Assembly: GCA_007748055.1 (NCBI GenBank) | Contig: CP036279.1 | Location: 3,224,001-3,288,000, forward strand | Direction of reading: 5' to 3' | Origin: Kolteria novifilia | Lineage (GTDB): Bacteria; Planctomycetota; Planctomycetia; Kolteriales; Kolteriaceae | DNA: 64,000 nt | Notes under the pieces: generated by a model | Databases searched by the model: none | Seen by the model: the letters and a program-made list of their open reading frames with translations, nothing else | What the model was told of the DNA's origin: nothing | Made by a program: the position numbers and the translations under genes | Shown: piece after piece, positions 46,727 through 55,948 of the stretch | Layout: each line of letters starts with the position of its first letter | How positions within the stretch are numbered: position 1 is the stretch's first letter

Positions 46727-46786
46727 TTCGCAGATCGTTGATCGAGGGGGGCCGTCGTAGTCGGCATCGAATGGATCAACGGGAGG

Positions 46787-48226
46787 CTAGGGCTGCTGTT
46801 CGGCCTTGAGGGAACGCGCGCAATCCTCGAACGCCTTGAGCACGATGGGAGCCACGTCTGGGCCGACGGACATACGTTCGCCGTACGTGCTTGTGCCGTT
46901 GAACCCGTAGGGGCGACGGTCGTCCCATTGACACTTCGGAATGATATAGCCCACCTCATCGTTGGCGAGTCCGAACAAGAGAAAACGTTGCGTTCCCAGG
47001 AGACTCGTGATGTTGGGTTCCGCGGGGGCGTCGGGAAAGTCGAAGCGCGGATCAGGCGGTTGAACGATTCCTCCGTAGACCAATTCCGGGTAGATTTCTC
47101 CCGGTATCAAGCAGACCGGAATCTCCCCGATCCGCGCCAGAGCCACTTCCGATTCGATCGCGAGAAAACTGTCGCTCTCCCCCTTCGCCAACGGTTCGCC
47201 AAGGAGGTCGGACCTTCCCCGCCAACGATAGAGTTCTCGATCGAGCACGCCGATTTCCGTGAACCGACGGAACGTCGGGTTCGCCAGTGGCAAGGCGATT
47301 CGGCGCGAGTGAACCGCGATCGGCGCGAGGTCGACCGGCTCGCTTGAGGCGATGGCCGACTTGGCGACTTCGGCCAGTGCTTGACCATAGAGCTCCGCCC
47401 GTCCCAATCGGCCGGCGCTCTTCATTTCCTCGGAATACACAGCGTTCATGTATCCCCCCGTCGCGCCGATGAAGAAGACGACCGGGCAACCGTAGACCTC
47501 GCCGAGTGTGTCTCGAAGCGAGGCGCAGTAGTCCGCGCTGAGGGGCCGATTGCTTCCCTGAACAGACTGTGGGTGAACGCTCCACTGGACGAGAATCCCC
47601 AGTGGTTCGCCGTCAGCGTCGTTTCGATGAAATATCATCACGCGAAGAACATCATCGAGGACGTGGGGACGCCTAGAGTCGTTCAGCAATTCGGTCGCCT
47701 GGACCTGGCCGTAGGTGGCGACGGCGGGTACCGCGGATGAGCGCGCCTTGCGGACGGCTTCGACCACTTTGTCCTCGACGAACGAGACATAGTGGGGATC
47801 CTTGCCCGTCTTCGTTCTCGAGGGTCCCCAGATCCCGATGACATCGGGGCTCGCGTGGGTGTGGGTGCTGGACACACAGGCGTAGTCGACTTGCTCAAGT
47901 CGCTTCCGTAGTCGCTTGACCGCGTCGTGTTGCAAGCCAATCAGATCGACCGAGACGAACGCGATCGATGTGGTGCCATCGTCGAGGTAGATCGCGTCGG
48001 CGTTCAGCCGTGTGTGGATTTGCTTCGCGAGGTTGTTGGGTCCGATTCCCGCTACCCAGACGGGGCGCTCCGGAGTGAGTGTCGGGGTGATGTCGGCGGT
48101 GCCGAACCCGACACGAACCGGCTCGGCGGACTCCCCTGTTCGGACCACGCTGGAGCAAACAATCGTCATCAGGACGAGGTTGAGTGGCAGGCGCCGCGAT
48201 TGGGCGACATGATCAAACGTCTTCAT
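46787..48226 (-). CDS. Neutral/alkaline ceramidase-like (NEUTRAL/ALKALINE non-lysosomal ceramidase N-terminal fold) exported protein
   Basis: A 479-aa protein. A signal peptide (LPLNLVLMTIVCSSVVRTGESA) precedes the family pattern: VGFGTADITPTLTPERPVWVAG, VSVDLIGL, SSTHTHASPDVIG (metal-ligand His pair), LVQWSVHPQSVQ and FIGATGGYMNAV. The start ATG 48226 is chosen for the basic n-region; upstream in-frame ATGs at 48241 or 48256 exist and no Shine-Dalgarno decides. True ceramidases cleave N-acyl sphingosine; planctomycete relatives are multicopy and uncharacterised, and may act on other amides. Its stop lies 208 bases from that of the small unknown gene (convergent). Confidence 0.85.
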   Translation of the reverse strand: MKTFDHVAQSRRLPLNLVLMTIVCSSVVRTGESAEPVRVGFGTADITPTLTPERPVWVAGIGPNNLAKQIHTRLNADAIYLDDGTTSIAFVSVDLIGLQHDAVKRLRKRLEQVDYACVSSTHTHASPDVIGIWGPSRTKTGKDPHYVSFVEDKVVEAVRKARSSAVPAVATYGQVQATELLNDSRRPHVLDDVLRVMIFHRNDADGEPLGILVQWSVHPQSVQGSNRPLSADYCASLRDTLGEVYGCPVVFFIGATGGYMNAVYSEEMKSAGRLGRAELYGQALAEVAKSAIASSEPVDLAPIAVHSRRIALPLANPTFRRFTEIGVLDRELYRWRGRSDLLGEPLAKGESDSFLAIESEVALARIGEIPVCLIPGEIYPELVYGGIVQPPDPRFDFPDAPAEPNITSLLGTQRFLLFGLANDEVGYIIPKCQWDDRRPYGFNGTSTYGERMSVGPDVAPIVLKAFEDCARSLKAEQQP

Positions 48227-48639
48227 TGATAGGTCCAGCATCCACTGTAGTCGCATCAAGGACTCAATCATGATAGTGATTCCGGTTTTGTCGCGATGGA
48301 GGCCAGGGGGACAGACAGGTGACTTGAGACCGACGGGGTGAACGGGTTTGGCGGCTGAGGGACCAGGTTTGATCGGCGCGGCCCTGGATCTGTCCGCGTA
48401 TTTGGGTTGGTTGGTGCAAAGGGTGGTCTCGAGGACCTCGGAAGAGGGTGGGTTCGGGACCGAATGGGCACGAATTTGGTCTGTTTTGGGGCGAGAACTG
48501 ACGGTTTTTTGTCGGAAATGGTGTCGAAGCGAACGAGTACTGACGGGTTTCGGGAGGAACCATAGTCAACTGCCGCGGGTTGTTCGTGATTTGCCCTCCC
48601 CTCGGGCCCACGGAGACGCCGCGCGAAGGAGAAGCCGTC
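48227..48639. other. Divergent intergenic region with a strand-asymmetric G/T-rich tract
   Basis: A 413-bp gap. From about 48290 to 48560 the plus strand is strikingly G/T-rich with runs such as GGGTTTGG, GGGTTGGTTGG and GGTGGGTTCGGG, and few C-runs. No frame here looks coding. A loose resemblance to the reverse of 7880-7940 (GGGCAC..AATT..GG) is visible. It might encode an untranslated leader or small RNA, but nothing proves it. Confidence 0.4.
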
Positions 48640-49104
48640 ATGTCCTCGCGCTGTCCCACCTACTCGACACCAATTCTCCACCGACGAGGTGGGAGTGATA
48701 AGCCAATTGCCCGGCGCTCCTCGGGAAAGTTCACGAAGACCGAGCGGCTCGTCCTGGAACTCTCGGGCAACGGAGACAAAGCCGAGGCGATCGCGTCGCG
48801 ACTTGGTCGTTCCGTCAAGACGATCGAGTACAACCAGCATCAGATCCGCCAAAAACTCGGAGCGAGTTCCCAAGTCGAAGTCCAGCGTCTCATTCGGGAA
48901 CGGATCAGCGAAAGCGTCGCGACGGCGCTGGACACGGTCGAATCGGACATCGATCGGATGATCGAGGAACTCGCCGACGTCCGTCAACGTCTTTGGCAGG
49001 CGCGGCGGGTCCTCAACCAGTCGGTTGCCGATGCTTACGAGTCGGCGTTGGAGCTCAAGGAGTCGATCGACCCGCTGGCCGAGCCCGTTCACGGCGACGC
49101 CTGA
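48640..49104 (+). CDS. LuxR-type helix-turn-helix protein
   Basis: A 154-aa protein. Residues 30-85 are a GerE/LuxR-type DNA-binding domain (FTKTERLVLELSGNGDKAEAIASRLGRSVKTIEYNQHQIRQKLG). The remainder (about 95-154) is a heptad-rich helix (VESDIDRMIEELADVRQRLWQ), likely a dimerising coiled coil. No receiver or autoinducer domain. ATG 48640 has GAAGGAG nine bases upstream. The typical KTVExH of the recognition helix is KTIEYN here. Single gene, divergent from the ceramidase-like gene; the target is unknown. Confidence 0.82.
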   Translation: MSSRCPTYSTPILHRRGGSDKPIARRSSGKFTKTERLVLELSGNGDKAEAIASRLGRSVKTIEYNQHQIRQKLGASSQVEVQRLIRERISESVATALDTVESDIDRMIEELADVRQRLWQARRVLNQSVADAYESALELKESIDPLAEPVHGDA

Positions 49105-49130
49105 ATCCATCGATCGCCTCAACGCCACGG

Positions 49131-49276
49131 CTAGTGCTTTGATGGGTGAGTGCGTTGCATGTAGTCTCGGCCCTCAGGTCTTGCGGGAGATTGACCAAAC
49201 TCAGGTCTCTTCCGCTTACCCACGACGATCGCGAAACTGTTCCGCATGCCCACGCTTGTCGTGGGCATCGCACCCA
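49131..49276. repeat. MITE-like/family A repeat, copy v (diverged)
   Basis: A CTAGTGCTTTGATGGG end begins 27 bases after the HTH stop codon, and a family A palindrome (GCATGCCCACGCTTG, then TCGTGGGCATCGCACCC) lies at 49243-49275. The section between is not obviously similar to copies i and ii. It separates the convergent HTH and SLC13-like genes. Confidence 0.5.
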
Positions 49277-49313
49277 GAAAATATCTTCCACTCGCGAATC
49301 GATTAACGTGCGG

Positions 49314-50576
49314 TCAGGACGCGGCACCGAGCCACAGGAGCATCGCCGCCCCGAGCGCTGTGGTCAGTAGCGTCACGGGAACACCGACGAGTAAGAACTG
49401 GAAGAAGCCGACGCGATGCTCCGGTCCGGCCAGACGTAGGACAATCAGGGTCGCGACCGAGCCGGGGATCGTGAGATTGCCCGCGAACGTGCTCGCCATC
49501 GCCAACATCAACCACATCAGCTTCGGATCGATCAGGGTCGCCATCATGTCCCGCGCGAGGATCACGAACGGGACATTGGAAACGACATTGCTCGCGATCA
49601 CCGTCAGCGAGCAGAAGACGGGGACCTGAGTCGTGAGCGAATTGCCGTAGATTGGCTGCACCTGGGCGGCGAGCTTTTCGAGCAGGCCCGTCTTCGCGAC
49701 CCCCGCCATCACCACAAACAGACCGCTGAAAAAGACCAACAACACCCAGTCGACTTGGGCGAGGATGGTTTGAGCGGGCCGCCTCGCGAGCACCAACAGG
49801 GCCGCCGCTCCGGTGATCGCCACCAGCGCCAAGTTCGGCGAGACCATGAACCCCGCGAGTACACCGGCCAACGTCAATAGCGTCAGTCCCAACAACCAGT
49901 AGTCGACCTCGTAGTCCGAGCAGAGGGCCGCGGTCTCGGCGTCCTTGGAAATCACGTGCTTGCCCAGCGATCGCCCAAAAAAGAGCAGCAGCACCACGAC
50001 CAGAACCGCAAGGCTCGCGAGTCCCACCGGAACCAGTCGCAGCGCGAAGGGGAGATAGCCGATCTCGCTGTAGACGTGGATGAGCATGTTCTGCGGGTTG
50101 CCTGTCACCGTCATGACACTCCCGACATTGGCGCTCATCGCGAGCGCGACGATATAGGGGAGGGTCGGTAGCCGGGCCGCGGTGAGGGCGCGGAGCAGGG
50201 GGACGGTCAGCATCAGACAGACAGTGTCGTTCAAGAAAAGGGCCGAGAGGATGCCGGAGAGAAAGGTCAACCCGATCAGTAGGGTGACGGGGGAACGAAA
50301 CCGCTTCAGGACGACATCGGCGACCAGGGAAAAGAATCCCGACGCTTCCAAGTAGACGTTGAGAATCATCATGCCGGTCAGCAGGACGATGGTTTGACCA
50401 TCGATGGCGGTCCAGGCCTCCTCGAAGGTGAGAATGCCGGTCGCCACCATCATGACGGCGCCAACGAGGACTCCCCCCGTTCGATCGAGCTTGAGAAGCG
50501 GAAGCTTCTCGAAAGCGAGGAAGCAGTAGGTGAAGAGAAAAATGGCGAGAGCCAGCGCGACGCCCGTCGATGCCAT
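49314..50576 (-). CDS. SLC13/ArsB-NhaD-type anion transporter
   Basis: A 420-aa membrane protein of the ion-transporter superfamily with about eleven helices. Both re-entrant signature loops are seen: ALAMSANVGSVMTVTGNPQNMLI in the first half and LTVIASNVVSNVPFVILA in the second; FLNDTVCLMLTVPL is also conserved. Relatives carry dicarboxylate, sulfate, arsenite or Na+/H+; the substrate is not fixed by sequence. ATG 50576 is chosen because AAAGGA lies seven bases upstream. It starts 45 bases after the MFS gene stop, on the same strand, so both are probably one operon. Confidence 0.88.
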   Translation of the reverse strand: MASTGVALALAIFLFTYCFLAFEKLPLLKLDRTGGVLVGAVMMVATGILTFEEAWTAIDGQTIVLLTGMMILNVYLEASGFFSLVADVVLKRFRSPVTLLIGLTFLSGILSALFLNDTVCLMLTVPLLRALTAARLPTLPYIVALAMSANVGSVMTVTGNPQNMLIHVYSEIGYLPFALRLVPVGLASLAVLVVVLLLFFGRSLGKHVISKDAETAALCSDYEVDYWLLGLTLLTLAGVLAGFMVSPNLALVAITGAAALLVLARRPAQTILAQVDWVLLVFFSGLFVVMAGVAKTGLLEKLAAQVQPIYGNSLTTQVPVFCSLTVIASNVVSNVPFVILARDMMATLIDPKLMWLMLAMASTFAGNLTIPGSVATLIVLRLAGPEHRVGFFQFLLVGVPVTLLTTALGAAMLLWLGAAS

Positions 50577-50621
50577 CGTCATTCCTTTCGCTGCCAATCG
50601 CGATCGACGGTGCGCGCCGAC

Positions 50622-51980
50622 CTACTCGCCCTCGGGCGACTCTTGGACCTCGGCAATCCTCATGCCGTAGCTCTCGCGGAGTATGAGAGCGGCGATGATC
50701 GCCACGACGAGCCCCGCCGGAATCACCGCCAGGGCGAACTTGAAGTCGCCAACAGAATGCGCCGTCGTTTCCCCCTCGGCGATCGGGCCCCCCGCGAGGT
50801 ATAGAAGCTGTCCGATTACCGGCGGGAAGACGGCGCCCCCCAAGTTCGAGAGCGCCTGCGTGAATCCGATCGCGACCCCCGAGGAGGATGGGGGATTGAT
50901 CTCGAGAGCGACGGCGAAGACCAGACTTCCTTGGGAGCCGAGACAGAACCCGAGCAGAAAGAGCAGGGGGTAGGTCGCCTCGAAGGGGATTCCGGGAACG
51001 TAGACGATGACGAGGATGTCGACCAAGGCGGCACTCGCGAAGACGATCATGGGAATCCGCCGACTCTTGACGCTATCCGATAAAAGTCCCGCGGTCGGGC
51101 CGCCGAACGCCAAGCCGATGAACGCCGTCGACGCGGCGGTGGCGGCGACCGCGTCGCTGACCTTGTAGACGCTAATCAGGTAGGGGACCGCCCAGAGACT
51201 CGCGAAGGCGAGCATCGGCATCAGCGTCAAACTTCCCCAGATCCCGTTAAGCCAGTTATCGGGCCGCGACAGAATCCCCTTGAGGTGGTGCATCGCCTCG
51301 GCGAAGGTCTGGCGGTCCGCGCCATCGTCCGACTTCGCGCGGTGAAGCGGATGCCCTTCGGGCGGATTGTCGCGAACGAGGACGAAGATCAACAGACTGA
51401 GCAAGAGTCCCAGACCCGCGGCGACGTAGCTCGCTGCCCGCCACGTCATGGAGTCGAGGAGAAATCCGAGCAGTGCTTGCCCACCCACGGAACCGACGAC
51501 GGTCGAGGTTCCGGTGAGCCCGGCCAGGGCGCCGATGTAGCGTGCGGGGAACCAACGCGATGCGAGATAGATTGGCCCGACGCCGGGAAACGCTCCCCCA
51601 ACGCCGATGAGGATGCGAGCGGAATAGGCCATCGAGAGGTTGGTCGCGGCTCCGAAGAGAAAGGAACCGGTGGCGGAGAGGAGGACGGCGAGAGCCAACA
51701 GGCGTCGCGGTCCCATCCGATCGATCAGCAAGCCGACGGGGATTTGCAGGAGGACGAAGGGGACGAAGTAGAAAGTCATCAGCGCCCCCAGCCCTTGCTC
51801 GGAGATACCGAGATCGGTGCGAAGACTCGCCGAAGTGACGCTCGGCGTCACGCGGAGATAGGCGTCGTAGGCGTTGAAACAGATCGCGACGAGAAAGACG
51901 AGCCACGAGTAGAGAAGGAAGTAGCTCTTGCGCTGGGAGGAGTGGTCCGCATGGGACGGGTGAGGAATCGGCTCGTTCAC
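50622..51980 (-). CDS. Major facilitator superfamily transporter
   Basis: A 452-aa protein with twelve hydrophobic segments. The MFS loop 2-3 motif is GLLIDRMGPRRLL, with the related GLLSDSVKSRRIPM between helices 8 and 9. GTG 51980 is preferred as start because AAGGAG lies eight bases upstream; a GTG at 52022 has none. The sequence looks like the organic-anion group (ACS/oxalate-formate type), but the substrate is open. Upstream partner of the SLC13-like gene in a likely two-gene transport operon. Confidence 0.88.
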   Translation of the reverse strand: MNEPIPHPSHADHSSQRKSYFLLYSWLVFLVAICFNAYDAYLRVTPSVTSASLRTDLGISEQGLGALMTFYFVPFVLLQIPVGLLIDRMGPRRLLALAVLLSATGSFLFGAATNLSMAYSARILIGVGGAFPGVGPIYLASRWFPARYIGALAGLTGTSTVVGSVGGQALLGFLLDSMTWRAASYVAAGLGLLLSLLIFVLVRDNPPEGHPLHRAKSDDGADRQTFAEAMHHLKGILSRPDNWLNGIWGSLTLMPMLAFASLWAVPYLISVYKVSDAVAATAASTAFIGLAFGGPTAGLLSDSVKSRRIPMIVFASAALVDILVIVYVPGIPFEATYPLLFLLGFCLGSQGSLVFAVALEINPPSSSGVAIGFTQALSNLGGAVFPPVIGQLLYLAGGPIAEGETTAHSVGDFKFALAVIPAGLVVAIIAALILRESYGMRIAEVQESPEGE

Positions 51981-52507
51981 GCCGTGATCTCCTTGAACGC
52001 GAGAGGCAACTTGGCGGTGCACCGTGGTTGCCCACGTTGACTCGGACCGTTCTAGGAGTTTTGGGGGCGGCCCGGCGCAAACGGAACACCGGGTTTTCCG
52101 TCGTCTGTCATGGGGGCGCGTTCTGTTCGGAGTCTCGACATCGTGGAAACGACGGAATCCAGTTCTTCGATGATGCCGTTTCCCTTTAGCCGTGCGTCGT
52201 CGTGCGACGGATCAAATCGGCGGGTGACGTGTTGGTCCGAAGTGGTGGCGTTTTCCATCGCACCACGTTCGGGCACCGTGGCGGGGCGATCGTCGACTCG
52301 CGTTCGACTGCGGAGACATTTCAGCTGAACAAGAAACGGTCACATGGTGGCCCGCCATGGAGGGGAAGTCGCTCACGTCTTCGTTCCGGTCGATTGGTCT
52401 CCCAAGCCATCAGAATTCGTATGCGAACCGTAGAAGAGGTAACATCTTGTGGCTCAGCGGGGGGCCGAGTGTCGAGCAACGCGACGTTCAACTCGGAGTG
52501 CTAGCCT
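51981..52507. other. Divergent intergenic region upstream of vgrG
   Basis: A 527-bp gap between the MFS and VgrG genes. No gene, palindrome of family A or B, or clear promoter box was recognised. GGAG at 52495-52498 is the ribosome-binding site of the VgrG gene. Confidence 0.45.
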
Positions 52508-55500
52508 ATGCCTGTCGTCCAGCGAAACGCCCGTGCCTTTGTCGGCATTTCTTCCCTTGAGGCGTTCTTGCCCGTCTACTCCGTCAAGGGGTATGAAGGT
52601 CTCTCTGAACTTTATGAGTTCCGCGTCAATTTCTCGCTTGAGGAAGACCACTCCCTCGAGCTGATGGAGTTGTTGGGGACGCCGTTGACGCTGTACCTCG
52701 TCCCCGACTGGTGTCCTGAGGAGGAGGTGACCCGAGCGACTCCCGAGTCGCTCAAGCACGCCCGCATCATCCAAGGGATTTGCTGGAACGTCGACCATGA
52801 ATCGGACCCGGTCCGCCGTCAAGAGAACGTGCATCTCATCCTCTCACCGACGGTTCGGGCACTCACCCTGCAAGTCCGCAACCGCATCTTCCAACAACGT
52901 ACCATCAGGGAGATTCTCGACACGGTCCTAAGCGGCTTGCGTCTCTCTTACCAGCTTCGTCGGGAGTACCCGCCTCACAATTATTGCGTGCAGTATCAAG
53001 AGTCGGACTGGGCATTCGCCGCACGGCTGATGGAAGAGGAGGGGATCTACTACTCGTTCATCGCGACCGATGCGGGTGAGGAACTTGTGATCGCCGATAC
53101 GTCGATCGAGGCGGCTTCCGTCTCGCTCTCGAACGAAGCGGGACTCGAAAGGGCGTCCAACGCGATTCGCTACGGCACCCACTTCATGGAGGATCAGGAG
53201 CGTCGTCCCCAGGTCTCGAGCCTCCGCAAGGGACGGCGGATGTGCAGCACGCAGTTCACTCAGGCTGACACGAACTTCCAGATCGCCGATCGGCTCCCGT
53301 TGGCCAAACGCGACGTCGACGACGCGGGGACGAAGAACAACGCCAGCCGGGAGGTTCGCAAGCCCCAATCGCATCTCGCCCATCGGTTCGACTGCGTCGG
53401 GCCCGATCGGCAGGACCAGCCGGATCAACTCGGCTGGATCGAGTCGCTCTTGCAACGCTCGGTCGACATGGATTGTGAACGCGAGCAACTCAAAGCGATC
53501 GAGATCGTCGGCAAGTCGAACGTTCCACAGTTCAACCCGGGGCTTTCCTTCGCCCTCGCCGAGACTCCTCGCAAGGGCGAATCGGATGGGAACTATCTCC
53601 TCGTGTCGGTCGATCACGAGCTTCGCGGTGACGACTACGGCAACACGTTCCGGGCGATCACGGCCCAACAAGCCTATCGTCCTCCCCTTCGTACGCCCGT
53701 TCCCGACGTGCGCGGCCATCACACCGCGACGGTGGTCGGGCCCAAGGGGGAGGAGATCTACACCGACAAGTACGGCCGCATCAAGGTCGAGTTCCCCTGG
53801 GCGTCGCCGAACGCCAGCGATCAGGTCTCTTGTTGGGTGAGGGTCGCTCAAGCTTGGGCGGGCGGGCAGTGGGGAGCGTTCGCGCTTCCCCGCGTCGGCC
53901 AACAAGTGATCATCGACTTCGAGGACGGCGATCCCGACCAACCGTTGGTGATCGGCTCGGTCTACAACTCCCGGCAGCCCCCTCCGGTCAGCTTGCCGGC
54001 CGACCGCTCCAAGTTCATGCTCAAGTCGAAGACGCATCACGGCAACGATTTTCATGGGCTCATGTTCGACGACCAAATGTCACGTCCCGGCGTTAAGATG
54101 CGCTCGTCGGGCACCTATCACTTCCAGGCCAAGGAGAACGTCGGCCACGACTACGGCGGCCACTTCCTCGAACACCATCGCGGATCGCGCCATACCGTCG
54201 TCGGCGCGTTTCCGCCGTTTCTGGGGCCGGGCCAATCGCTCGACCAGCTCGAGGAAAATCGTTCCTCCTCTGGAGAGGGAGCGGGAGACAGCGTTCCCGG
54301 CGTCATCGACCTGAATGACGACCGAAGTGGTGAGGAGTACACGCCCCTCGATTGGAGCGCCGTCGAGTACGAGTTCGCGAATCCCCAGATCTGGGGACAG
54401 TTCGTCTTCTGGGCGCAGATGTTCGGCGTCGTCGGTATCGAACAGCAATTTGTCATCGGCAACTGCGCCGAGACCACGGTCGATCCGACGGCCCTCGCCG
54501 GCTTCCTCGGCGGTACGGTCCTCGGAGCCATGTTCGAGAAGCTCGCCCAGGGCCTCACCACCGTTGGCGGTGGTCCGGGACTCATGGGGCAGGCGGAATT
54601 CGTCTATGGGCACTTCAATGAGATCTTCTGTGGTCCCACGTTCTTCTTCCATCGCGGACACAAGGTCGAAATGGGATTGCATGAGAACCTAGACGGCGAG
54701 GTTTTCTTCCAAATCGGCGAACCCTTGTACTTCTTGATGCACTTCACCGAGTACGTCATCGAAGTCATCTTCTCCGACAACACCGCGACCCACGCGGCGA
54801 TCGCATCGGTGGAAGCGCTGCGTACGATCCTGATTGTGTCGTTGCGAAAATGGTATCAGCGGAACTGCAAACTCAATTCGACCGATTTTCTCGATCAGTC
54901 GGTCTCTCAAATCAATGGTCTGATCGATAGCAGGCTTGCCAACCCCATCGCGTCGATCAGCAACCATGGAACGACGCTCACCAACCTGACGAACAGCTTG
55001 CAGGCGCTTACCGCCAAAGCCGATTCGATGGACATCGCCAACAGCAACGTGGAGTTTCAACGCGGATCGTTCCTCGTCAAGTTGCCCAGGGATGACGACG
55101 CGTTCATGGTTCGCTCGGGAAAGAGCGTGAATACGCTTAGTGTGAAGAAGGAGGTTTGCAGTATTCAGACGGCCACCGGGTTCGTCTCCGTTGGTGACGG
55201 GAAGTACAAGGCAGAATCGGGAAAAGACATGGGCGTGACGGGTGTCCGTCTCGATACCATCGGCGATGGCACGATCGAGTTTCGCCGTGGAGCCGAAAAG
55301 AACAGCGACGAGTGCGGGCACACCCTCTGCATGGACGAATCGAAGTTTTCGTTCGTCTCTGAACACAAGGATAAGAAGGTCTTCGAGATCGAAGCCAAAA
55401 AGGACCAGGCCGTCGTTCGGGCGAAAAACCGACTCACGCTCGCGGTCGGTAGTTCGTCGATTTCCATCGAGGATGGAAAGATTTCCCTCGACGCCGACGC

Positions 55501-55690
55501 GATCGAGATCACCGGCCAGAAGTGTATCAATATCAACGGCAAGGAGATCTTCGTTAAAGGGAACAACATCAGCAACAAGGACGTCTTCGCTCCTCCCGCC
55601 AACGCCAACGGGGGAGCTGGTGGCTTCAGCAACAACGATCATGGCAGCGAGTGGGCGAACCAGGTGATCGATTGGATGTTCGAGTCGTGA
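52508..55690 (+). CDS. vgrG: VgrG/Rhs-element Vgr-type contractile-system spike protein with large internal insertion
   Basis: 1060 aa against a usual 600-750. Residues 1-400 match the gp27-like VgrG base (VKGYEGLSELYEFRVNF, NYCVQYQESDWAFAARLMEEEGIYY), followed by the gp5-like OB domain with DKYGRIKVEFPW (420-431) and GSVYNSRQPPP (about 480). About residues 570-845 are an extra region with hydrophobic and aromatic patches (FANPQIWGQFVFWAQMFG, FLGGTVLGAMFEKLAQ) and a helical stretch. Beta-helical needle-like repeats resume at about 845-1030 (SSISIEDGKISLDADAIEITG). No Hcp, sheath or baseplate gene is in the window, so this is an orphan spike, possibly with a built-in cargo. GGAG lies nine bases upstream. 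Confidence 0.88.
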   Translation: MPVVQRNARAFVGISSLEAFLPVYSVKGYEGLSELYEFRVNFSLEEDHSLELMELLGTPLTLYLVPDWCPEEEVTRATPESLKHARIIQGICWNVDHESDPVRRQENVHLILSPTVRALTLQVRNRIFQQRTIREILDTVLSGLRLSYQLRREYPPHNYCVQYQESDWAFAARLMEEEGIYYSFIATDAGEELVIADTSIEAASVSLSNEAGLERASNAIRYGTHFMEDQERRPQVSSLRKGRRMCSTQFTQADTNFQIADRLPLAKRDVDDAGTKNNASREVRKPQSHLAHRFDCVGPDRQDQPDQLGWIESLLQRSVDMDCEREQLKAIEIVGKSNVPQFNPGLSFALAETPRKGESDGNYLLVSVDHELRGDDYGNTFRAITAQQAYRPPLRTPVPDVRGHHTATVVGPKGEEIYTDKYGRIKVEFPWASPNASDQVSCWVRVAQAWAGGQWGAFALPRVGQQVIIDFEDGDPDQPLVIGSVYNSRQPPPVSLPADRSKFMLKSKTHHGNDFHGLMFDDQMSRPGVKMRSSGTYHFQAKENVGHDYGGHFLEHHRGSRHTVVGAFPPFLGPGQSLDQLEENRSSSGEGAGDSVPGVIDLNDDRSGEEYTPLDWSAVEYEFANPQIWGQFVFWAQMFGVVGIEQQFVIGNCAETTVDPTALAGFLGGTVLGAMFEKLAQGLTTVGGGPGLMGQAEFVYGHFNEIFCGPTFFFHRGHKVEMGLHENLDGEVFFQIGEPLYFLMHFTEYVIEVIFSDNTATHAAIASVEALRTILIVSLRKWYQRNCKLNSTDFLDQSVSQINGLIDSRLANPIASISNHGTTLTNLTNSLQALTAKADSMDIANSNVEFQRGSFLVKLPRDDDAFMVRSGKSVNTLSVKKEVCSIQTATGFVSVGDGKYKAESGKDMGVTGVRLDTIGDGTIEFRRGAEKNSDECGHTLCMDESKFSFVSEHKDKKVFEIEAKKDQAVVRAKNRLTLAVGSSSISIEDGKISLDADAIEITGQKCININGKEIFVKGNNISNKDVFAPPANANGGAGGFSNNDHGSEWANQVIDWMFES

Positions 55691-55698
55691 GTCCAAAC

Positions 55699-55754
55699 CT
55701 AGTGCCCGGTCAAGACCTGATGTTCGGGTGCCACTGGCTGCTTGTCGGCCAGTG
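55699..55754. repeat. Palindrome family B, copy 5, with CTAGTGC end
   Basis: CTAGTGCCCGGTCAAG starts nine bases after the vgrG stop. GGGTGCCACTGGC and GCCAGTG (stem 55732-55738 with 55748-55754) form the family B hairpin. The remaining bases to 55948 hold no recognised feature apart from GGGAG ahead of the next gene. Confidence 0.7.
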
Positions 55755-55948
55755 AGAACGAGCGACACAACCGGCAACCCGAAGAGTTGACGGGACCAGT
55801 GCGTTGGGTTTGGTGGCCGGCGAGGGCGAAGCAAAGCCGTTGGCGACGTGTCGTTGGTTGAGAAAGCCATGGGGACGACGTCCCCGTTCTTCGTCGACCA
55901 TCGTCACTTGACATTGTCCATCGACGTCGCGTCGATTGGGAGCGTACC

